DNA of 34,145 nucleotides from Conidiobolus incongruus B7586 (taxonomy: Eukaryota > Entomophthoromycota > Entomophthoromycetes > Entomophthorales > Conidiobolaceae). The notes under the pieces are model-generated. The model searched no databases. It saw only the letters and a list, made by a program, of their open reading frames with translations, and had not been told where the DNA came from. Each line of letters opens with the position of its first letter. Within the stretch, counting starts at the first letter, position 1. Location of the stretch: positions 1-34,145 of the forward strand of contig JNEM01006649.1 of assembly GCA_000697335.1 (NCBI GenBank), read 5' to 3'. The position numbers and the translations under genes are program-made. Positions 23,761 through 34,145 of this stretch are shown in pieces.

Positions 23761-24933
23761 ATTTTTTTATTAGAAAATTAACTTTTAAATATTTATTATT
23801 TAATTTAAACATGCTTAAACTAAATAATAATTATCAAAAGTTTTGAGTTTTAGTATTGGTAAAACTTAACCATATACTTTTTAAAACTATTTAAAATTTA
23901 CAATCAATTTTTATAAATAAAGTGTATTAAAATTAATTATTCATTACTAGGTAAATTACTTTAAAGCTAAAAAAACTATTTAAAACATATTAAATTCAAA
24001 AAAAGTAATTTTAACTGTTATTTTTATAATTATTAATAATGTAAAAATATATTAAAAAATAATTTATAATTTTGTTAAAAAACGTCTAAAGTATTTTAAT
24101 ATTAGCTATATATATATATATATATTATATATTAAAGTTTAAATTTATATTAATTAATAAAAATATAAAATAAACACCTTATAATTTAACTAAAGCTTAA
24201 TAAAGCTAGAATAGCAATAGTTAAACAAAACTTGTTAAAATATAGCTAAAAACTATAGTTTTTATAATAAATTGTTATATTTTATAATTTATATTTCCCT
24301 CTATTTAATTCTTATTTAAAACACAAACTAAAATATTAGGTTAAGTTAAAATAATCCTTATTATAAATTCCAATAAATAAATATTTTATTTTTAAATAAA
24401 AATCAGTTATTATAATATATTATAAAAGCATATGCTATTTTTATTTAATTGTTTAAAAATTAATTAATAATAAATTTTATATTTTTTATTAAATATAGCT
24501 TTATTTAATTGGTATTTTAAATATAATTTAAAGCTACTCATTATTTTACAAAATAATTATGAAATAATTAAATTTAAATCTATAAAAAATTTTCTAATTT
24601 AAAATAATTAAAAAACCCACCACATATAACATATTCATTAGATTATAAACTATATAGTTATAATTGCTTTAGATAATTAAAAAATCTACATATAAGAAAG
24701 AAAATTCCAGTAAAAAATTAATTAATTTGTGAAATATTAAATTTTGTCTTTAATAAAAAAAAACCATTTTTTAAATGCTAGAAGTTTACCAAGAGTATGG
24801 CAAAAAGTTAATAATAATAAAAGACAGTATTGATTTTATATTATAAATTTATTTTTATAACTTACATATTTAAATCTTTATTTTCAATCTTAAAAAAATT
24901 CTTATAATTTAAAATCTGGAGTAATATTACTAA
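23643..24933 (+). mobile_element. Tc1/mariner element, copy D, decayed
   Basis: This copy is about 1.29 kb and starts less than 200 bp beyond the end of ABC pseudogene 2. The 5' end (tattaacatataatcaaaga at 23643) and the following ATGGAAAATTCTTTAATTAC align with the transposase starts of copies A and B. The third catalytic block is still visible near 24650-24690, and the C-terminal block lies near 24780-24830. The 3' end is placed at about 24933 by a gtaatattactaatg sequence that matches the TIR of copy B imperfectly. A TA microsatellite lies inside its 5' part. Multiple stops make it inactive. Confidence 0.72.
23725..23753. repeat. TA dinucleotide microsatellite
   Basis: This is an uninterrupted (AT)n run inside transposon copy D. 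The matching place in copies A and B also has shorter TA runs, so the repeat was seeded by the element and expanded here. Confidence 0.75.
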
Positions 24934-25947
24934 TGAATTTGATGCAAATTATCTAATGTCAACTTTTTTCAATATTATAGCAGATTCACAAGTAATATAT
25001 TATTTTAATAACTATTAAAGATCTCTTATGAATAATATATCAATTAATATATTACTAATTTATACCTTCCAAAATATATTTTACTGGTTTACAAATTTTA
25101 ATTTTCAATCTGATAAACCAAAGGCAAAATTTGTGTAAATTTCAAAATGCAATACGATTAAATTCATTATTAAAATAATATCATTAATAGTCAATCAATA
25201 AATCGGGATTAATTTTAATAAATTCAATATTTAAAAATCGATATAAATATTTTAAAGACATTTATATTCAAAATTTCAATATTCTAATATGTAGGTGAAT
25301 GAAATGACTAGAAAAATATTGCAACGTATTAACATCTTAGATTACTTTAAACTTTCCAACTGTTAAAATAACATATTCAAAAGTTAGTTATAATTAATCC
25401 CAAGTCTATTATTCTAAACCAATAATTTTTTTTCAATTAAATTAATATTAAAATTTTTAATTTTTAAATGGTAATTGGAGATATATTGAAAAATTAATAT
25501 AATTAAAATTTAATGGAATTATATAAATATATTGAATTTGATACTGTTCAAAAAAATCAAAATTGAATCATATGGTACTCGGTATTAAATTGACCAAATA
25601 TTGGTTAATTCATGGTGTAAATGCTTCTATAACGTATTTTAATGTATAAATATTGCAATTATTATTATCTAGAATATTCAATTACCAATTTTCATCACTA
25701 TCAATTTAACGCTCTTTTTATGAATATTAGAATTGTTGCATAATATTAAACTCAAACTTTGATTTCACATAACAAAAAAGCTTCAATTATTCAAATGTTC
25801 TAGTTTTATTGTTCGATCCCATAATTTGTAATATCAAACCAATTCAATAATTCAAATCAATTCGAATCAAATCAAAAAAATAATCACTTCTATATAATAT
25901 TATTTAAATCAATAAAATTAAATTAACATTTAAATAAAAAACAAAAA
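24934..25947. other. Upstream region of the deoxyhypusine synthase gene
   Basis: There is no gene in this stretch. The last 100 bases before the ATG are A/C-rich with repeated tcaattcgaatcaaatcaaa-like words, which fits a 5' untranslated leader. No TATA box can be singled out in such AT-rich DNA. Confidence 0.45.
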
Positions 25948-27327
<1,380 letters not shown>

Positions 27328-28546
27328 ACAATTATTATAGATTATTGGATTTAATTAATATCATTTAATTATTTTATAATGGGTTTTTGATAGATGTTTT
27401 ATTTATAATAAATGTATTAGTTTTTAATTAAACGGTGGGATGAAGTTGAATTTTGGAGATAGATATATGATTTTTTGTGACTAGGATAATATTGAAATCT
27501 ATATTTTCATTATTACACGCTGAATCTACAAGGATATTCTTAATTCTAATCATTTTTTAATGTTAATAATTTTTAAGATGGGATAGTTTTAAATTTCATA
27601 TATTATTTTTCTTGAATTTCAATAACTTATTGAGTTTTTTAATTTAATTTATTTTTCAATTTAAATTCATTCAAGATGAATATCATCTATTTATGAATTA
27701 ACCATTTAATCTGGAATTGTGTAAATTTGAATTAAAATAATTTTGAAAGAATTGAATTTAAATCAATTAAATTAGATAATTTTTGTCATTTTAGTCTTTA
27801 AAATTAATATATCTCAAATTTGTGCAGGTTGAAATTTTCAATTAGACTTAAATTAATACCTGGTTCATCATATAGTATTACAGGAAAAGTAAATTCTTTA
27901 TTAATTTATATAATATAAATCTTAAGTTTGAAATTTATATTGATTGATAAAAATTCAAAATGCAAATTATGATAAGTATTTTTTAAATTTTTTGAATATA
28001 ATTTAAAATTAATTAGTGATATAAATAAATTGGTTTTAAAATATTAATGCAACTATCATTAAATACTTGAAATTGAGGGAAATGTATAATGTAATTAAAA
28101 GAATCAGTATCAGTAGTTTATCCCTAAAAATATGATACTTAACAATTTTATCAACTAAAAATGTAATTTACCAATTATTAATATATTCTTTTAAAAGTGA
28201 AAAGTTTATCATTGAGTTTTATTGAGATTAAATTTTGATAATAATAATAATAATTAGTGTTAGTTGTATGATTTTTTGAATTATTAGAAAGAAAATATAA
28301 TCAACTTGGATAAATTATAATTACTAATTAATTTTTAAACTATTATATTCAAATTTCTGTTTTATTGATTCTTAATTGAGATCAATTGAATTATCAATAT
28401 GGTAAATTTAAATTTGATACGAGTTTATATTATCGCAATAAAATTATTTGGAAATCATGTATATTATTAGTTTGATGAAAAATTAAAACTATTTAGAGTA
28501 ATCAAGTTAGAAAACCATTATTAAATAAAGGTATTTTTTGATAGTT
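27328..28546. other. Spacer between convergent genes
   Basis: This is the shared 3' flank of deoxyhypusine synthase (plus) and the secreted-protein gene (minus). It has no gene. An AATAAA at 27407-27412, 80 bp after the synthase stop codon, is a plausible but weak polyadenylation signal. Confidence 0.5.
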
Positions 28547-29153
28547 TTAGTAATATGGAGTATAGGAAGAGGAAAATATGGACCAACTAGAACTTGTAGA
28601 GTATGATGCAGAATTGCCAGCATTGGTGGTAGTACTACCACCAGTAGAGACCTGATTGTTGGTGTATGAAGTACCTGATACTCCTTGGGTAGTAAATCCA
28701 CCAATAACATTGCTTCCAGAAGCTGCTGAGTTGGAGAAGTTAGTGACTGATCCTCCAACTGTCGATGATTGGCCAGAGCTACTAGGTCCATATGAGCCAT
28801 AGGCATCATAAGGTGGGGTATTAGTAGATGAACTATATTGAGTTTGAGATCCTCCAATAGTGTTAGAGGTAGCAGCTTGGGTATTATAGTTAGTACCTAC
28901 AGATCCATAGTTGGTGATTTCTTGGCCGAAATTGCTAGCAGTTCCAGTGTGGACTTCGGAGTCAGTAGTGGAAGTAGATCCTGAAGAGTAACCAGATTGA
29001 GCAGTTTGATCCCATTGAGCAGCACCGTGAACAGAAGTAGTGATTACAACAGGGTTATAAGTGATAGGAGCAACAGCGTAAGATTGAGGAGCAGCAGAGA
29101 TGGAAGCGATGATGATGAAGAGAATGGTGAATTGTTGAATGTTGTCGAAAACA
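28547..29153 (-). CDS. Secreted Ser/Thr/Gly/Tyr-rich protein 1 (last exon)
   Basis: This is an unrecognised secreted protein. The open frame runs 201 residues to the stop at 28547, with no Met inside it. It begins with a hydrophobic signal-peptide-like core (FTILFIIIASISAAP), followed by a low-complexity chain rich in Ser, Thr, Gly, Asn and Tyr, such as SQTQYSSSTNTPPYDAYG, and it ends SYTPYY. A minus-strand acceptor TTTAG lies directly upstream (29154-29155) and a strong donor AAG|GTAAG at 29208. This predicts a 55-bp intron, the same size class as in deoxyhypusine synthase. The first exon should lie above 29208, but I find no in-frame ATG there, so the start is unresolved. The longest Met-initiated frame in this place is a different, unrelated frame. 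The composition suggests a cell-wall or extracellular protein. The same gene is repeated at 33765 onwards. Confidence 0.72.
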
Positions 29154-29208
29154 CTAAATTGGAATATTAAACAAATTAGAATTAGTTTGATATTTAAACG
29201 TGGCTTAC
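29154..29208 (-). other. Predicted 55-bp intron of secreted protein 1
   Basis: On the minus strand this reads GTAAGCC at the 5' end, has CTAAT near the middle as a possible branch point, and ends CAATTTAG. Its size and splice sites match those of the deoxyhypusine synthase introns. The upstream exon is not defined. Confidence 0.55.
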
Positions 29209-30649
29209 CTTAATATCACATTTATACTGCTGTAATTCAAGAATTTCTCTTCTCCCAACACCAGATTTTTAAATTCAAATTTCTTTTTCCTTTTTTGTCT
29301 CAAACTGATTTTAATTCAATTGTAACATATTTTCAAAATCGATGATCTCTGTCTAGATCTTGTATTGGATATATTAATTCAAACTATTCTAAATTATACT
29401 CAAGGATATATCAAAATAATTCTGGACTTTAAATAATCAATGAATTTTGCTTTATAGGCAATTGCGTATCATATTTTCATTCTCTATAAATGATTTAAAT
29501 TATAATTTCAGTGATTAAATAACTTTTTTGATTAATAATATATTCTCATTTCAAGATATATAATTTTATTGATGAATTATTAATTGTCAATTCTTTATAA
29601 TTTTAATATTATTAGATGAATGATGTATTCTCAATATCTTAGAATAAATCGCTATTTAATTGATATTAATGTTAATATTATCCATTCATTATTTAATAAT
29701 AGTTAGTTATACATTAAAGTATTATATTGAGATTATATGAAATTAAAAGTTATTCAATTAAAAATTGAGCTCCAAAGAAATACCAAATTATAGTTTTCTG
29801 AATAATTATATATTTAAAAAAAGAATTCAATTTTAATTATAATTTGTATATTAAATAACTAAAATTTATATAATCGACATTACTGTATTTATCTATCAAC
29901 TGATAGATAAAGCTTAAATTGTCAATATTAATAAATATAGGATGATGTATCAATATTTATTATCACAACTTTTTTTATTCTAACCAATTAATTATATTTT
30001 GCATAAAAGTAATACACAATTGTGAGATCAGGATTATTTTTAAAATAGAGCATTTATTAGTCAGTATCATTATTACTACCAACTACTAGTAAACTATTAT
30101 TTATTATCCATAATACAAGAGTTTCATTTATAATAAAAATCCAGCTTAATTCAAATATACTGTTGAAATGGTATAATTTTTGCAATATATTTCTTTAATA
30201 ATTAAATTTAATTGACATTTAAAATCAAAAAAAAATCGTCCATATTAAGAATTTACAAAATTTTCTATATTTTATATTCTATAATGAAATAATTATAACT
30301 ACTTTTAAGCTAAATTACTTTATCAATAATAAATTCTTTCTCATTAAAAATATTTATTTAATTTCAAATTAAAATATATAATTTATAATGATTATTACCT
30401 AATTAATATAAAAAAAATTTTTTATATCAAATTATTAAATACTTATGTTATTGTTATTTAAATTAAAAATTAATCAAATTAATAATAAAATATTATAATA
30501 TCCAATTGTTAAAATTATCAAATTATATTTTAATTGAATATTTTTAAGTATTATAATTTTCAGGTATTTATTATAGTAATTTAAATAAAATATTTATTTG
30601 GATATTTTTCCAAATTCAAACAAGTAAAAGAATGGAGAGTTAAATAATA
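29209..30649. other. Intergenic DNA, no gene seen
   Basis: This should include the first exon and promoter of secreted protein 1 near its left end. On the minus strand the frame joining the predicted donor stays open for about 110 bases without a Met. The rest is AT-rich DNA without recognisable features. Confidence 0.45.
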
Positions 30650-31426
30650 TTAGTAATAAGAGGGCGCTTGAGGAGTAGGATAATCATCCAAAGGAGGAGC
30701 ATAAGGACTGGGATAATAGTCCAAAGAAGGAACTATGGGAGGAGCATAGTAGTCCAATGTTGGAGCTACGGGAGGAGCGTGATAGTCAAGGGCAGGGACG
30801 ACTGGAGGGGCATGGTAATCTAACGCAGGTGCAACAGGAGTAGCATGGTAATCCAAGGCAGGTGCGATAGGAGGAGAATGGTAATCAAGAGAGAGAGAAG
30901 GTAAAGAAGGATAAGTTTTTAGTTGGTAGCTTGGAGGATTGCGGCGATATAATTGCCTAATATATGAAGGAAGTTCATAATTGAAGTTCCCTTCGTATTT
31001 AGGTAATTCAGGTAATTGAGGAGCTTGATATGGAGTGAATGTATACTCGGGCAATGGGCTGTAAGGAGAGAAAACATATACTGGAAGGATATTGGCATCA
31101 TATGATGGGAGAGGGTTGAAATCACGACGATATAACGTTGATTGAGGAAGAGATGGATAAGGCTCAGTTGGATATGTTTCAATTGGAAGACTGATGATAG
31201 GTGGTGATTGGTAAGGTGGGTAAATAGGGTAAAAAGGATATGGCTTAATCGGTTTGATGGAGATAATTGGTCTGATGGGTTTGACTGTATCAATAGGATA
31301 TGGAATGGTATCAACGGGAGGATAAGCAGGTTGAATCGTGGGAGTATAGTCAGTTTGGACAATGGTATTAGCTTTGACAACCAAACTACACATCAAAAGT
31401 GAGATAATAGATGATAATTTAGCCAT
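30650..31426 (-). CDS. Secreted Pro/Tyr-rich repeat protein
   Basis: This is an unrecognised secreted protein of 258 residues, intronless, starting at the ATG at 31426. Residues 1-19 (MAKLSSIISLLMCSLVVKA) form a classic signal peptide. The mature chain is very rich in Pro and Tyr. Residues 180-258 are seven tandem units of 11 residues with the pattern LDYHAPPVAPA, ending LDDYPTPQAPSYY. Two identical dibasic sites, LYRR, occur at residues 98-101 and 159-162. These could be cut by a Kex2-type protease to give three fragments. The repeat is reminiscent of extensin-like or adhesive wall proteins, but there is no detectable domain. It ends in Tyr-Tyr like its two neighbours on the same strand. Confidence 0.85.
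   Translation of the reverse strand: MAKLSSIISLLMCSLVVKANTIVQTDYTPTIQPAYPPVDTIPYPIDTVKPIRPIISIKPIKPYPFYPIYPPYQSPPIISLPIETYPTEPYPSLPQSTLYRRDFNPLPSYDANILPVYVFSPYSPLPEYTFTPYQAPQLPELPKYEGNFNYELPSYIRQLYRRNPPSYQLKTYPSLPSLSLDYHSPPIAPALDYHATPVAPALDYHAPPVVPALDYHAPPVAPTLDYYAPPIVPSLDYYPSPYAPPLDDYPTPQAPSYY
30653..30889 (-). repeat. 33-bp tandem coding repeat, seven units
   Basis: These are seven in-frame units of 33 bp at the 3' end of the Pro/Tyr-rich gene. The central units are nearly identical, while the last three drift (DYYAPPIVPS, DYYPSPYAPP, DDYPTPQAP). Such repeats change copy number easily. Confidence 0.85.
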
Positions 31427-33764
31427 ATCAATAAATTAAATTACAGGAATATTAATAAATAGGTTATTAGTATAATGTTTCACAATGATATTCGTCAATA
31501 CGGTTTATATATCAATTTTTCGGATAGTTTCTATCATCGTGTTTAAGGCTACTGGGTCTAAAATTTGCAAATTGAAGCACAAATATTGATTGTGAGTTGG
31601 TTAAATTTCCAGGTACATAAAATAAAGTTAAATGATGAATTTAATCAAATATTCAATCTTCATCTGAGAAAGTCAATCGTAACACCATAGATAAGGAGAA
31701 AACTGAATATTATTGATACAGAAACGCTATTCTTGGCTATATTTGAAATTAAATAAATTAAAAATGTAATTCATGAACATTGAATTCAACATTGTTAATG
31801 GATATTTAACGTGAAAAAAATCACTATAATCAATATTTTGAAAAATCTATTTGGCGTGTATTTATTTAATATTTCAATAATGGTGCTAATTGAAGTAATA
31901 TTATACAAATTGTCCCAAAATCGTTAATCCTAAATTTTTATATGAATATATTATTTAATTGATTAAATAAAATTCTTTTTCCAATAGAAAATATATTTAT
32001 AATACCAGTGATTCAACAATGTTATCAAATATTATTACAAAAATTTTTGAATCAGAATTCGGAGAAAAATTATAAACATCAGTTTTAATTTATATCACTC
32101 CCCAAATATTTTCAGTCAAAAAATTTAACACCCCTATTTATACAATTTTTACTTCAATCAAATATTTGAAAAAAATTGAATTAAACTGATAAACCAATTA
32201 ACAAGTTTATAATTCAATTCGCATTCATTATATATTGACAGAAAAATGTGAATCGATTATATAGAATATAATGAAATGGATTATATAATCTTGTCTTAAA
32301 CTTACCTCTTTGAATCTGGTCTGTGCTCCAATAATTTATTTATTTCAATATAAAAAATATCAATTAAAATATTGTTTTTGCAATATAAACTTTGTGAGCA
32401 TCATATAAACAATCAAGTAACCCCAGAACTTTTAAATTCAGGATTATCAAATCAATTTCTATAAAAAATAGAATTAGGAATTTTGAATCATTATATATAG
32501 TTATATAAGATATTTGTAAAAATTTTAAGAATTTTATATTATAAAATATATTGGGAAAAATTATTTAAAATAGTTAAATGAAATAATTATATATATATAT
32601 ATAATAATTTTTAAAATTTTAATATAAATAAAGCGGTTTGAATAAAAATTATCAAATATCAAAATTATATTGTGTATCATTTATAAAGTATAAACCAAAT
32701 ATTGCTACAATTATATTTTTAGAATTCTTAACATAAATTTAGGTGAAATGGTTATTATTACTTAAATAGATATTTGTGAGTGTGTGTTTTTCTGTATTAA
32801 ATTATTTTAATTAGAAATTGTATATGATCAAATTCAAATTCAAATACAATAATATCAAAGTATAATTATCGCTTGATCAAGATATGATTTTGGGTCTTGG
32901 ATATTTAATCTTAAACACAATATTGATAAACGCGATTTAATAATAATAAATATTATTTAGATTTTATAATATCCAAACTGGTTGTGAGTTGTTTTTGCAA
33001 ATTAATATTGGAAAAGTTATTATTTCAGATATTTTCTGTTTCATGATATTTCTTGTTCAAGTCTATTTTCTCCTTGAATAAATATTCATTTTGGAATTAG
33101 AATTCTCCATAATTTCAAAATGTTTTATGGTGAGTCAGGAATGTGTAAACTAACACATATTTGACAAATGATTTGAATCAAAATATTCAATGATAAATTT
33201 TATTAGGATATGATGAATTAAAATAGAATTATAACATTCGTTATATGATTTATATTTTATTAAACATAATCATATATCTTCAAATCAAAATTGTTTGAAA
33301 ATAAAATTCATGTATATATTTTGGTAATTATTCCACATAAAATCAAAACATGTAATTAATTACGAGTTATTGGATATATTCTGGGATATATAGCAAATAA
33401 TAATGTTCATAAGTAGTAAATTTATAATGAGATTAAAATATGATCCAAACTTGATCATAATGATAACGATCAAATTCACATAGAGCATTTTCCAAGATGT
33501 TAATTCGAAAATAATGTGGTTATTAGCAACATATATTAAAAAATAAAAATTATATTTTAGTTTAAATATATATTAATGATTATGTGTAATTTTGTGAGAC
33601 AAATGATTCAAAGAACATATATTTATAAATATATATTATATGAAATTGAGGATAAATATATATAACTAATTAGAAAAAATTATGATCATTTGAAAACAAC
33701 TAATTGAAATATTTAGTTGCAAAGTTCAAAATTATCAATTGAATAAATAATTTTGTTCCTGATG
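31427..33764. other. Intergenic DNA, no gene seen
   Basis: AT-rich sequence, with the promoter of the Pro/Tyr-rich gene expected at its left end. No reading frame, repeat family or RNA gene could be supported. Confidence 0.5.
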
Positions 33765-34145
33765 TTAATAATATGGAGTGTAGGTAGTAGCAGGCTTGTA
33801 CCAACTCGAACCACCAGAGTATGATGCAGAATTACCAGCATTGGTGGTGGTGGTACTACCACCAGTAGAGACCTGATTGTTGGTGTATGAAGTACCTGAT
33901 ACTCCTTGGGTAGTAAATCCACCAATAACATTGCTTCCAGAAGCTGCTGAGTTGGAGAAATTAGTGACTGATCCTCCAACTGTCGATGATTGGCCAGAGC
34001 TACTAGGTCCATATGAGCCATAGGCATCGTAAGATGGGGTATTAGTAGATGAACTATATTGAGTTTGAGATCCTCCAATAGTGTTAGAGGTAGCAGCTTG
34101 GGTATTATAGTTAGTACCTACAGATCCATAGTTGGTGATTTCTTG
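33765..34145 (-). CDS. Secreted Ser/Thr/Gly/Tyr-rich protein 2 (3' part)
   Basis: This is the C-terminal 126 residues of a paralogue of the protein at 28547-29153; the 5' part lies beyond the window. From the right edge to about 33820 it is almost identical to the first gene: about five substitutions and one 3-bp insertion in roughly 325 bp by eye. The last 22 codons differ strongly (SGGSSWYKPATTYTPYY against STSSSWSIFSSSYTPYY), but both end YTPYY. The 3' flanks are unrelated. No cysteine or recognised domain is present. Confidence 0.8.
   Translation of the reverse strand, partial: QEITNYGSVGTNYNTQAATSNTIGGSQTQYSSSTNTPSYDAYGSYGPSSSGQSSTVGGSVTNFSNSAASGSNVIGGFTTQGVSGTSYTNNQVSTGGSTTTTNAGNSASYSGGSSWYKPATTYTPYY

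Noticed and set aside
28507-28857. Minus-strand open frame of 116 residues starting with Met
   Set aside because: It is an out-of-frame shadow of the secreted Ser/Thr-rich protein. The other frame is longer, has a signal-peptide core and ends in the same YTPYY as its paralogue. The similar frame at 33713-34078 is rejected for the same reason.
30919-31402. Overlapping frames on both strands within the Pro/Tyr-rich gene
   Set aside because: The 258-residue frame has a signal peptide and in-frame tandem repeats. The others are by-products of its repetitive composition.

Overview
This looks like nuclear DNA of a eukaryote with a very AT-rich genome, most likely a fungus, possibly an early-diverging one. 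The evidence is as follows. The deoxyhypusine synthase gene is split by six tiny introns of 46-54 bp. The intergenic DNA is extremely AT-rich. Decayed Tc1/mariner and Ty1/copia elements are present. There are secreted proteins with signal peptides and Arg-Arg sites of the Kex2 type. I cannot name the genus from the sequence alone.

Layout. Positions 1-4240 are AT-rich and hold one decayed Tc1/mariner copy (A) and a copia-type fossil. Positions 4243-8040 (-) carry a full-length but dead copy of an ABCB-type transporter gene. Positions 8041-14660 are non-genic. They hold Tc1/mariner copies B and C, both on the minus strand, and an unexplained less AT-rich island near 9.35-9.70 kb. Positions 14668-18537 (-) hold the intact, intronless ABCB-type full transporter. 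Positions 18538-20880 are non-genic, with a cluster of inverted ATCAGATAA-type motifs. Positions 20880-23450 (+) carry a second dead, 5'-truncated ABC copy, followed directly by Tc1/mariner copy D. Positions 25948-27327 (+) encode deoxyhypusine synthase, the first enzyme of hypusine formation on eIF5A. From 28.5 kb to the right edge lie three minus-strand genes for small secreted Ser/Thr/Gly/Tyr- or Pro/Tyr-rich proteins. Two of them are near-identical paralogues, and the second runs off the window.

How the parts relate. The ABC triplet is the most informative structure. The two dead copies face each other around the living gene and resemble each other across their TMD2 and NBD1 regions. Their NBD2 ends are instead nearly identical to the living gene, which fits repeated gene conversion. 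The transposons show C-to-T/G-to-A decay that erased Trp and Gln codons, while the duplicated ABC genes beside them show little of it. The three secreted proteins share an N-terminal signal where visible, a tyrosine-rich composition and a C-terminal Tyr-Tyr. They may be wall or extracellular-matrix proteins, but this is inference.

No RNA gene, CRISPR array or viral operon was recognised. All identity figures are estimates by eye.
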